A DNA stretch of 64,000 bases from contig JAEXRH010000016.1 in the NCBI GenBank assembly GCA_023438065.1, positions 223,991 to 287,990 on the forward strand, read 5' to 3'. The position numbers and the translations under genes were made by a program. Shown piece after piece: positions 43,056 through 52,900 of the stretch (position 1 is the first letter of the stretch; each line of letters opens with the position of its first letter). Source of the DNA: Spirochaetota bacterium. Its GTDB lineage: Bacteria; Spirochaetota; Spirochaetia; Treponematales; Treponemataceae. Below the pieces are notes generated by a model, which saw only the letters and a program-made list of their open reading frames with translations, had not been told where the DNA came from and searched no databases.

Positions 43056-43465
43056 CCGATATCCTCCCGCCCATCGCGGCATTTCTTCACGGCCTCGACG
43101 AGGCGCTGAGGGTTCCAGGGTTTCTCGATGACGTCGGTGACGCAACCGCTCTCGAGAAGCCGTTCGATTACCCCCCTCTCGGCCTGCCCCGTGATCATGA
43201 TCGCCTTGATTTCCGGGTGCTGGCGCCTGACCGTCTCCAGAAACTCGTCGCCCTTGATCCCCGGCATGAGCCAGTCCGAGATAATCAGGATGAGCTTGAC
43301 GCCTTCGAGCGCAAGATCATCGATCACCTCGAAGGCCTGGTTCGCGTCCGTCGCCTTCTCGTACAAAAACTCGTTCCCGAAGGAGCTTTTCAACTCCTGA
43401 ATCAGGGACAGAAGAATGATCATTTCGTCATCCACGCATAGGATGGCCTTTTTGCGATCGTTCAT
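43052..43465 (-). CDS. Single-domain response regulator
   Basis: A 137-residue receiver domain only: AILCVDDEMIILLSLIQEL, phospho-acceptor in ILIISDWLMPGIKG, MITGQAE, and IEKPWNPQRLVEAV. It would relay phosphate from the upstream histidine kinase, perhaps to the HD-GYP regulator. The ATG at 43465 is chosen because the domain starts here; the frame upstream is within the kinase gene in another register. Confidence 0.92.
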   Translation of the reverse strand: MNDRKKAILCVDDEMIILLSLIQELKSSFGNEFLYEKATDANQAFEVIDDLALEGVKLILIISDWLMPGIKGDEFLETVRRQHPEIKAIMITGQAERGVIERLLESGCVTDVIEKPWNPQRLVEAVKKCRDGREDIG

Positions 43466-43481
43466 AGTACAAGTGTGGTCG

Positions 43482-43496
43482 CTTCCGTTACGGAAG
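43482..43496. repeat. Short perfect palindrome between kinase and regulator
   Basis: CTTCCGT-T-ACGGAAG, seven-base arms with one central base, right after the kinase stop. It may be an operator or mRNA processing hairpin. Confidence 0.35.
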
Positions 43497-45233
43497 TCAA
43501 ATGGCCGGAAGCCGCACCCGGAATTCGGTCCGTCCCGGTCGCGTTTCGATCGAGATCGAGCCTTTATGCGCCTCGACGATGCGACGGCAGATATCCAGCC
43601 CGAGCCCCATGCCTTCGCCCTGCTTTTTGGTCGTGAAAAACGGGTCGAATACCCGGGGAAGCACGTCATCGGGGATACCCGGCCCCGAGTCGATGAAGGA
43701 AACGAAGACCCCGGAGTCGTCGGTTCCGGTCCTGATGACGAGTTCCCCGTTGAAATCCATCGCCTGGGCGGCGTTCCGGATGATGTTCATCCATACCTGA
43801 CCGAGTTTTTCCGCCGACCCCTTCGTTCGCGCGCGGGAGAACTCGCGTTTGACCGTGACGCCGTGCTTGAGCATGTTGTGCATGAGCGTAAGGATATTGT
43901 CGATAGTGGCGTCGATATCGACCGTGGCTTCCATATCGTCGGTATCGGAAGAAAGGTACAGACGGAGCGCCGAGACCACTGCCGACGCCTTTTTTCCCGC
44001 CACGTCAACGACCTCTGCCATTCTCCTCGTGACCAGGATGTCCGAGGCGGTTTGAAGCACGGCAAGCGCGCGCGGTTCCCCGAGAAGCGGACGGAGGGCG
44101 GGATCGGCGGGATCGAGCCCCATATCGATGAGGCATTCGGCGACGCCGGCGGGATCCACGACCTCGAGCCGCGCCATTTCCTCGCGAATTTCCCGTTGTC
44201 GGGCTCGGCTCGGCTCCTGAAGGTCCAGCCGCCTGCTCAAGGACGCGCCATGCGAAATCACCATGTCGTAGAGCGCCGCTTCGCGATCGGACAACGAAAT
44301 GAAAAACTGGTAAAAGGAGCGCGTCTTCGCGTCCAGGAAGTCGATGACGTTCCGATTCGAGGAAAGGATGGCGCCGAGCGGGGTATTGAGCTCGTGAGCC
44401 ATGCCGGCCGCGAGGAGTCCGAGGGCCGAAAGCTTTCCCGATTCCACGAGCCGGGCCTGCGCCTGCCTGAGATCGGCGAGGGAACGGCTCAGCTCCTCGG
44501 TACGCTCGGCGACGCGGTTCTCGAGAAGCGCGTTCGATTCCACCAACTGCGAGTTCTTCGCGAGGATACTCGAGGACATCTCGTTGATGAGGTTGATGAG
44601 GGTATTCACGTCGTCGTACCGGGAACTCTCGATCCGCGAGGAGTAATCGCCCATGCGGATCGAACCGATTCCGTTCACGATCGGCTCGAGCGAGCGCAGA
44701 ATCCTCTTCTTGAGCAGAATCCGGTTTACGACGAAGTTAACGGCGAAAACCGCCGCCAGTATCAACATCCCGATGTAAACGATGCGTAGCCTCGTCGCGT
44801 TGATCTCCGCGTCGCTGTAATGAAGCGTCACCGTCCCGAGCAGGAGCTCATCGTCGTATACGATACTCCGCGTTATCGGCTCGATGTAGCGCGAGTCCTT
44901 GCCGCGCATCTCCGAGATGAGCGTTCCGCTCGCCGTCGAAACAAGCTGGATCCCCGACAGCCTTCCCGAGACGAGCATCGCCTCGGCCATGCGCACGGTC
45001 TGCTCATCGTCGACATTGTACATCGGCTCCGAAAGATACAAGACAAGCTCGTCAGCCACGCGTACGGCGTCTTTGCGGAGACTCGAACCCATCGAGTATG
45101 AAATGATGAATATGGAAGATATTTGCACCACAATGATGATCACGGTCGAAAGCACGATCGCCAAAAGTTGAACTTCATCAATCAACCGGCGCACGCGCGG
45201 CTCTCTCTTCGGAATCCCCATACCGTTAAGCAT
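43497..45233 (-). CDS. Sensor histidine kinase
   Basis: About 578 residues. A first helix (LLAIVLSTVIIIVVQISSIFIIS), a periplasmic sensor region of about 110 residues, a second helix (IVYIGMLILAAVFAVNFVV), a HAMP-like segment and coiled coil, then a degenerate HisKA (GLLAAGMAHELNTPLGAI, His phospho-acceptor) and a HATPase domain (QVWMNIIRNAAQAM; DSGPGIPDDVLPRVFDPFFTTK; GEGMGLGLDICRRIVEAHKGSI). Start choice is uncertain: ATG 45233, ATG 45221 or TTG 45257 are possible, none with a strong ribosome binding site. It heads the regulator genes in the same direction. Confidence 0.93.
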   Translation of the reverse strand: MLNGMGIPKREPRVRRLIDEVQLLAIVLSTVIIIVVQISSIFIISYSMGSSLRKDAVRVADELVLYLSEPMYNVDDEQTVRMAEAMLVSGRLSGIQLVSTASGTLISEMRGKDSRYIEPITRSIVYDDELLLGTVTLHYSDAEINATRLRIVYIGMLILAAVFAVNFVVNRILLKKRILRSLEPIVNGIGSIRMGDYSSRIESSRYDDVNTLINLINEMSSSILAKNSQLVESNALLENRVAERTEELSRSLADLRQAQARLVESGKLSALGLLAAGMAHELNTPLGAILSSNRNVIDFLDAKTRSFYQFFISLSDREAALYDMVISHGASLSRRLDLQEPSRARQREIREEMARLEVVDPAGVAECLIDMGLDPADPALRPLLGEPRALAVLQTASDILVTRRMAEVVDVAGKKASAVVSALRLYLSSDTDDMEATVDIDATIDNILTLMHNMLKHGVTVKREFSRARTKGSAEKLGQVWMNIIRNAAQAMDFNGELVIRTGTDDSGVFVSFIDSGPGIPDDVLPRVFDPFFTTKKQGEGMGLGLDICRRIVEAHKGSISIETRPGRTEFRVRLPAI

Positions 45234-45435
45234 AAAAGACGGAATATCCCGCGTCAACTGCCCCCCGGCGCCGCTTCCCGAGGAGCTTCCCCTGCCCCGA
45301 CGGACACGGGTATCGAAAATGGGAAAAATCGATCCGCTGACGCAATCCTGACACTACCTGACAGGTATAATCGGCTAGTATCAAGCTGGAATTCACGGTC
45401 GGAATGACCGGGAAAGTCCGAGAGCAGGAGGATTC

Positions 45436-45924
45436 ATGAAAGAAGAGTTGGTACGACAGTACGATCACGCATGGAAAATGTTCCACAAAATGGTTGCGGA
45501 TTTCGATGACGCCTCCTGGCTCACGGCGGGATGCGGCTACATCCGTCCGGCCAGGATAGCGTATCACGTCATTGGCGGCGTCAATTACTACATCGATGAA
45601 CGGTCAGCAGTCGGCCTGGTATCCGGCAAGAGCAACGACTGGAACTGGGAACACGGTCGGCCAGAAGACCTTCCCACGAAGGAAGACATACTTGACCTGA
45701 TTCACGTCTACAAGAAAAAGACCGACGACTGGATTAACTCGGTGGACCAGGAAGCGCCGAATACCAATTTCGGCTGGACGGGACCACGCATGATCAGCGT
45801 CGTTCTTTTCCTGCTCCGCCATATGGAATACCACATCGGGGAGCTCAATCTCCTCCTTCATCTGAGTAGCGGCGGGAAGGCGAATGACAACTGGGTCGGG
45901 GCGCTGGAGGATTTTCAGGTATAG
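45436..45924 (+). CDS. DinB-like protein
   Basis: A 162-residue four-helix-bundle protein. Metal ligands of the DinB/YfiT fold are suggested by YHVIGGVNYYID (first His, about residue 40) and FLLRHMEYHIGELNLLL (HxxxH, about 120-124). DinB-fold proteins include thiol S-transferases, but most are uncharacterised. AGGAGG lies seven bases before the ATG. The gene stands alone and is directly followed by repeat copy A. Confidence 0.75.
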   Translation: MKEELVRQYDHAWKMFHKMVADFDDASWLTAGCGYIRPARIAYHVIGGVNYYIDERSAVGLVSGKSNDWNWEHGRPEDLPTKEDILDLIHVYKKKTDDWINSVDQEAPNTNFGWTGPRMISVVLFLLRHMEYHIGELNLLLHLSSGGKANDNWVGALEDFQV

Positions 45925-46294
45925 GGGACGCGCCTTTGGACGCGATCGCGCCAGTGAGGTGTCATCGTTTCCGATCCCGGACGGTATGCGGTTCGCTCTT
46001 TACGATCGCGTCACCGGGCCCTGAAGGCCAAGAATCGGCGCAGAAGCCCAAGGCAACGAGTATTGTTCACTGAGTCGCCGAATTGGCCTTCATGTCCCTC
46101 AGGTGCCGCGCTCTCTAGGGCAAGCTTCAACGAGAAGCCGTCCGGGATCGGAGGGCATCGGTACAGTCACTGGCGCGATCATTTCTGGTCGTTCCTTTTA
46201 ATGTAAGTGCCGTTCTCGCGGCTTCCCCTGGCTCCAAAAGGATCCGCGGCGTTGCGGCGAATCCTTTTTCCGCTACCCCTTCGTGCTTTACTCG
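45922..46294. repeat. 373-bp dispersed repeat, copy A
   Basis: Bases 45922-46294 match 59428-59800 in the same orientation and at the same length, about 80% identical by eye. Shared blocks include ACGCGATCGCGCC, GCCAAGAATCGGCGCAG, CGCCGAATTGGCCTTCATGT, GAGAAGCCGTCCGGGATC, and CGGCTTCCCCTGGCTCCAAA. No transposase frame is visible. It sits just beyond the partner gene of the first giant-protein locus; the rest of the gap to 46478 holds nothing further that I can name. Confidence 0.85.
46235..46269. terminator. Terminator-like hairpin in repeat copy A
   Basis: AAAAGGAT-CCGC...GCGG-CGA-ATCCTTTTT forms a near-symmetric hairpin with T and A flanks and could terminate in both directions. The matching hairpin in copy B differs in sequence but keeps pairing. 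Confidence 0.5.
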
Positions 46295-46478
46295 CAGGAA
46301 GGGAATTGTGTGTGCCTTCAATTCATGCTGCACAATCTTGGTAAACGATAGAGATGATATAAGAATGCGTTCAATTCGGCTAACGTCCAAGGGGCGCGAG
46401 TCGGGTTATGCCATTTCCTTATAACATGAACAATTATTAGATGCAGAGTCATGCTCAAAGTGGGGAAATCCATGGATG

Positions 46479-46952
46479 CTAGTATTCACTGGGGTCGATA
46501 GTTTTCTCTTGAAATGAATCCGTCGACATATCATATGTTATAAAAATCGGATCAGCTGTTTCTTGGTTGTTTTGAGTAGGATAGATTAAAAACACTGTAT
46601 TCGTTGAGTTTCTTGCAATTCTCCAAGAATCAAACTCAATTGGAAATTTCCTGATATCGATGAAAATACTACCATCACCTCTTTTTATAGTTCCGTTTTG
46701 TATCGTTAGATACACCCTGTATTTTTTGTTTTCCTCTGTGAATATTTGGGCTTTATTAATAGATCCACCTAGCTGAGAATCACTTATAATAAAAAACGTT
46801 TTTCCAGAGACACTCATTAACTCTTCTTTAGAGAGCTCGCTCATTTCAGATTTTGAATATGGATACTTATCAACCGCCTTGCAAGAGATAAGCATTATGA
46901 AAAGTATAATAAGTAAAGAAAGATTCCTATAGATACCAGCACTTCTAATCAT
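46479..46952 (-). CDS. Lipoprotein partner of the first giant protein (putative immunity protein)
   Basis: A 157-residue protein with a lipoprotein signal: MIRSAGIYRN, a hydrophobic run LSLLIILFIMLISC, and lipobox LISC. The mature part (KAVDKYPYSKSEMSELSKEELMSVSG...) has no recognised family. The ATG at 46952 overlaps the stop of the giant gene as ATGA, so it is translationally coupled to it. It is AT-rich like the 3' end of the giant gene. A periplasmic lipoprotein would be well placed to neutralise a cell-wall-targeting C-terminal domain, hence the immunity suggestion; this is inference. Confidence 0.7.
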   Translation of the reverse strand: MIRSAGIYRNLSLLIILFIMLISCKAVDKYPYSKSEMSELSKEELMSVSGKTFFIISDSQLGGSINKAQIFTEENKKYRVYLTIQNGTIKRGDGSIFIDIRKFPIEFDSWRIARNSTNTVFLIYPTQNNQETADPIFITYDMSTDSFQEKTIDPSEY

Positions 46953-49900
46953 TGTAATGCATTCTCCCATCTCAATAGTTTCTCCCAAGCTCGATCAAGC
47001 TGGCTTGGATTTAATCTTCCTCCAACAACATTTAACGAAGAGTCATAATATTGCTCTAGCCGTTCAAGATTAAGCCTGAATATTGCTCCACTACTTGGCA
47101 ACTGACTTGTATATAAATTAACTGTTCCTGGATTTCTTATGGTATTTGCTTTTACACCAGTCGGGTTTACACGGGCATTTTGATCAACAAGGGTCTGGAT
47201 ATGACTAATATCAGTTCCCTCATACAAGGCTCTTACGTCTCCCGGATATCGCGTACCATCAGTTACCTTAGCACAGTACTTACTAATAAAACCTGCAGCC
47301 GTCTCCCTAGAAGGCAATATATAACCTTGCAATCGTAAGCCAAACTGAGGCCCTCCTGAACAATCTACTCCAGATTCATTATTGTTATATGGGTTCTCAC
47401 TACCATACACATAATCCTCACCAACAAGACCAAGTTGCGTTAAAGCGAAATTTGTCTCAACCGGATTGCTTACCATCCGATCACTCAGAGTTAATTGCTC
47501 TTGATAGTACTCAACCTTCTCTGATTCATTCATCTTTTCAATGTTTGGTTCTCGCTTCTCTTGAAGCATTTGAGCTTTAATCCTATCCACTATGTTTGAT
47601 GATGTTGTATTCAACAAGCCAAACATATTTCCTGAAAGGCTGCCCCATGGTTGGTAATATTGCCCTGAATCAGAACTGGAAAACCATCCACTTTGATTAT
47701 TCCAATCTAATCCTGAAGCGACCATAATATCATTGATTTCCGACTTCGTTTGTCCACTCTTTGCAAGCTTAGCAATTTGAAGAGATAGACTTCCGCTTGT
47801 TTGCGTTGTATCGCCTTGTTGGTTTCCATTATCATCAACAAAGGTTATGTGCGTTTTATCCCCGTCATCCTGAACCTTGATTACCTTCCCGTCTTTATCC
47901 TTCGTGACTCTCCAATAATCCTTACTCGAGTCATACGTCGAGTCTACGTAGGAGGCGAAGTAACTGCCGTCGTGATGCTCCCGAGATTTATTGAGCATGG
48001 CTAGGTCGGTGGCGAGGGTTGAATCACGGGAGATCAGGTTGCCCATGAGCGCGGCGTATCGCGGATCGTACGTCATCCGCTCCGCGATCAGGGTATGCGC
48101 GTACGTCGCCAGCTGAGTCTCGGTCATGTTATTGCCCGAAGCGATACCGTCGCGATACGCCTCGTGCTGGAGCGTGATTCCCATAGTCAGCTGCTCCTCG
48201 GTCGTCATGGCTTCGTGATATCCCGCCAAGTATACCACGCGTTTCCCGTTTTCGGTAGTCGTTTCTCCCCGCGCCCGTTCGGGCAGACCCGTTCCATCCC
48301 TGAGAATCGTGGTTCCCGAGAGTACTCCGTCAAGTTGCTCGAGCGCCATCCTGTCGCCAAACCCGTACTGGCTCCGAAGCGCCGTTGCCACGTCCATCCG
48401 GTTATCTTTCGCCGCGGCCTCAATTTTCTTGTTCTTCTCCAGGTGTTGCAAGCCTTTTACCGCGCCGTAAAGGCTGCCAAGGCTCATGTCCGTGCCGTTC
48501 ATCCCGAAGTTCATGCCGAATCCGTCGTTACCGAGATGCATTTCCATGATCCCGACGCCGTTGATGCGCGCGAGGTTAAGCGTTGCGTTTCCCGTGACCC
48601 CGTAGGTCACGGCGCTTCCGGAAACACCCCCGACAAGCGTGCCAATCCCTCCGACATCCTTTATCTGACCGGTATTGAAACCGTTTACCTTAATCGCGTC
48701 CTTTCCGAGGTTCAACTCGTTTAGCTTGCCCGACACATACGTCCCCGCCATCCCCGACATGACGCTCGCCATGGCGTTTGTGCCGAACGATCCTTCAACG
48801 AAAGCGTCGGTGTCGAAAAGCGGGCCGCCGTCGAACATACTCGAGACGCTAAAGGCGTTCATGCCGCTCGAGGCGATATTCGTCGTCATGACTTCGGCAC
48901 CCTTCAACAAAGTTGAGCCTACCACGTTACCCTGCAGGCCTAGTTTCTGAAGTAGTCCCGGATGCACTACGCCGCCGTCAGTAAAACCGTTGAATCCCAG
49001 GTTTATCTTCGCCGTCGCGTAGCTTGTCGCCGCCTTCTTCACGAGTCCCTCCGCCGCAGCCAGGGGATCCATACCGTTTGACACGTCCATCATCGTGAAC
49101 ACGGCATCGTCAACGGTATTGAGCGCGGTATTGAGCGCGAGCGCTCCGGGCCCGGGGGCAACCGCGGTCGCGACGATCGTCATCGCCATATCGACTACCG
49201 ACCTGATCGTGGGAGCGGCCATCCAGCTTCCCCGGTCGTCCCAGAGTCGGCGACTGTAGAAGGGCTGGCGCGCCTCGGCCTTGCCGACGCTCTCGATCAT
49301 CCGGTGCTGGATGAAGAAGCCCATGATCTCGCCGGTCTGACCCGCGCCTTCGTACTTGACGTTCCGTTTCCAGTCGCCGAGGTCGAGCGTGGGGTCGGCG
49401 TCGTCTTTCATGACGGGCGCGTAGCCGACCCAGTCGACGAACTCGCCCGATTTCTTGATGATGACGCGCTCGGTCGAACCGGGCTCTTCCGAGTCCTCGA
49501 TGTACTTCTTGTAGGCATCGAGATTGACGTTTTCGGCCGCGTTTATCTTCTTCGTTTTCTCGACAAGATACGTAACATACCTTCTGGTCGCCTCGTCATA
49601 CCGGGATCTGGTCTCGGCGTGGCGTTCATTCTTCTGAAATTGCCGTTCGTAGGTCGCGCCCAGGAGGTTTCCGTCCTTGTCGCGCTCGCCGTAGAGACGG
49701 TTGTATTCTTTCGGCACGGCCTCGAGTGCTTGCTGAAGGAGAGCGTTCATGCCTTCCGGGCCGATGTCGGCCCAGGCGATTCCCTCGGGAGCGGCGAAAT
49801 CCCTGGTGAAATCCTTGATCTCGGTCTTGAAGCGTTCGTAACCCTTGATCGTATGGGTCTCGTAGAGGTTGTCCATCAGGGTCGCGCCGACGGTCGTCTT

Positions 49901-52900
49901 CTTGGTGAAGTTGTCGCCGGTTTGCCTGAAACCGCTGTCAAGAAACATGTTCCTGAAGCCGCGCCAGGTATCCTCGTTCGAGTCGTCGAGGCTTTTCTCT
50001 ACTTCGCCGCGCGCTTCCTTGAGGGTGTCGATGGCCTTGCTGTACTGGAGGAAGGCGAGGCGGGCCTCGAGCTCGTCGTCTTCGGACGTCTGCCACTCGC
50101 GCACGCGTTCGAGTATCCGGGCGCCGTTGCGGGTGTCGCGCCTCAGGGTCTGGAACACGGCGGGGCTGAACGAGGCGACGGAAGAGGAAGATCGTTTCGC
50201 CGATTCGAGGAGGGTCGAGAGGAGGTCTTGGTCGAGGACGCTCGCGATGAGGGCATCGGGGTCGGGGGCCTCGACGACGTCGGCGACGATGAAGTCGCTC
50301 GCCTCCCGGATGGCGTCCCCGGTGAGGGTCGGGATCCGGTCGAGGATCGCCTTGTCGCCGAGCGAGAGGGCCTGGCACGCGAGGTCGGTCGCCCATTGAT
50401 TCTTCCGCTCGATAAAGGCGAGGTACCGCGTTTCCCAGGCGGCGCTTTTCCGTTCGTAGTTTCGCTCGAAGGAGGTCTGCCAGGCCTTCGCGGCGGAAGT
50501 GAGCGAGTCAACGGCGCGATTCCAGGCGGTTTTACCCCGCGACGCGATGGCGTCCATCTGGGCGTCGAATTGCTCGCGTTCCCCGGTAAGCTCCGCGGTA
50601 AGGACGTCCCACCTTGAGGCGCGCACGGCCATGTAGGCGGCGAGTCGGTTCGCGTTGATCGCGGCGAGCGCGTCGCGAAGGGATGCGGTTACCTCCTCGC
50701 GGCCGACCTCGCGAACGTGGCTTTTCTCGGACTGAAGGTCCCCGAGGATATCTGAATAAAGGTCGTAGGTCCTCAGGCTGTCCTCGCGGGAGTCGAAGAC
50801 GTGGCCCGAGGTCGCGGTCTCTCCCGTTCGGTCATACGCGGCCGTGAGCGCGGACTTCCAGTCGAGACCCGCGCGGTAACCGGCGACGACGACGGTAAAG
50901 GCGGTCGCAAGTTCATTGCCCGCGAGTTTTTCCTCGCTCGTACCCTTCTTCGCCGCGAGCCAGCCCGTCCATGCGTCGCGGAGGCGAACGACGGCGGGAG
51001 ATACGTCGGTTTCGTCCTTGATGGCGGCAAGAAAAGTTCCCGCTTGCGCCGCGACGGAGGCTGAGTCTCCCTCGGGGTTTCGCGCGGCAACCTCGAGGAC
51101 GCTTTCCCATTTGGAGACGATCGCGAGGTCGGCGTGTTCGTCGGGGATGATGCCGACGGCGACGAAGCGGGCATAGGCCTCGCGAAGCTCGCGCTCGCGC
51201 TCTTCCTGAAGGATAGCGATGCCTTTTTTGTCGTCACCGCCGCCGGCGCCGTCGGAGTAGAGGTACGTGTCGAGCTTGGTCTGAGCCTCCGATATCCTCG
51301 CGCCGTACGAGGCAACGATCGAGTCGAGGTACGTGCTCACGGTCCTCGAGGTTTTCGGGACGTCGATCGTCCCATTCGCGGTCAAGGTCTTTCGAAGGTA
51401 TTCCCGTTTCGTCGTCTCGCTCGTCTTCGTGTCGATCGCGTATCCCGCGAGCCTGAGGATGTCGTCGAGGGGCTTCGCGGCGCTGTTTCCGCTCGCCGTG
51501 ACGATAGCCGTGAGCAGTTCCTCGAAGGTCACGCTCGACCCGCCCGATTCGGAATCTCCCCCGAGCAGGGTAGTATAGGCGGCTTTGCTCGCGTCATAGT
51601 CGTTTTTTCGAATCGTTATCCCGGTTTTAGTCGTCGTCATCGCGGCATGGGTATTTTGAACGGCCCGCCTCGCGTTATCTCTTTTCTCGACCGCTATATC
51701 GCGGGCGTTATGCCAAGCAGGTTTGTCAAACCAGCTGTCAGTTCCGTTACTTTGGCAAACGTCATGGGCCTTCGAATAAAAACCGGTGGCGAAGCTTCCA
51801 TGCAAAAATCTTAGCGGAGATTCAGCCTGATTCCCCGCGTAAAGACGATAGAGCGAAACGAGCTTGAAGAATGTATAGTCTTTGGTATCTTTTACGGCGG
51901 CATAGGAATCCTTGATCTTCGAGAAAAGCCAGTCGACTTTATCAGCAGTCGCGTACACCGCCGTTTCAAGGTCTTCATCCCTGCCTGCCCCGCCATGTCC
52001 TGCAAGAAGGGTCTTCCCGAGAAGCGCGCCTAATTGAGATGAATAGGAATTGCGCAGGCTTGATGTATCCAGGTAGAAGGCACTGATGAAATACGGATTA
52101 TTTTCGTGTGCAAGCATATAGTCTTCCGCAGCCGTATAATACTCTTGCCAGCTTTGATACCCTCCTGAAAGACTGATTTCTTCCCACGAAAGGGCATAGG
52201 ACCACTTGCTCATGCTTTCGACTTTATCGCCATTTTGCTCAAGCCATTTGGCGAGTTCGAGCTCGAACGCGCTGTAGGGTTCGCCGTCTTTCCGGGTAAA
52301 ATAATCCGCTACGGCGTTCTCGTCCAACGTTCCCTCGCCCGAGAAACTCACCGTTCCGTTCACGATCCTGAGCGAATCGAAGATCCTTTGCGCCGTCCCG
52401 CTCTCGAGTTCATCGCGAAGGCCGGCGATCCACCCGGACACGGACTTGTCACCGCTTTCTTCGAACTTTACGGGCGCCGACGACGTCGAGATTATCGAAT
52501 CCTCGTACGCGACCTTTGCGCGTTCATAACGCGCTTTCGCGCGCGCGATTTCGGTATCGAGAAGGCACTGCGCCTGCGCTGCGGCAAGCTTTCCGCGATA
52601 CATGGTCTCGTAATTGTCTTTTAGCGCGCGATATTTTGCGTCGCGCTCGTAAAGGCTCTTGCATTGTTCTTTATTTTTATTTCCATATAGTTCCTCCAGG
52701 GCGTCGACCGCGGCATCGGCGCAACGCGACCGGGAGAGAACCTCCGCGAAACGGGTATCGGGATCGACTGCCGAGTGCTTTCCGCTCGTTGGCATGACGG
52801 TTTTCCCGGAGTCAGCTTCGTCGCTAACGCGGAGATACGGTGTCGAGGCGTACTCGTACACTGCCTTCGCGACCTTGAGACCGTGCTTCTCTTCTTCAAG

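Noticed and set aside
46127..46390. An 87-codon minus-strand frame inside repeat copy A
   Set aside because: The frame is not maintained in copy B, so the repeat is unlikely to be coding.
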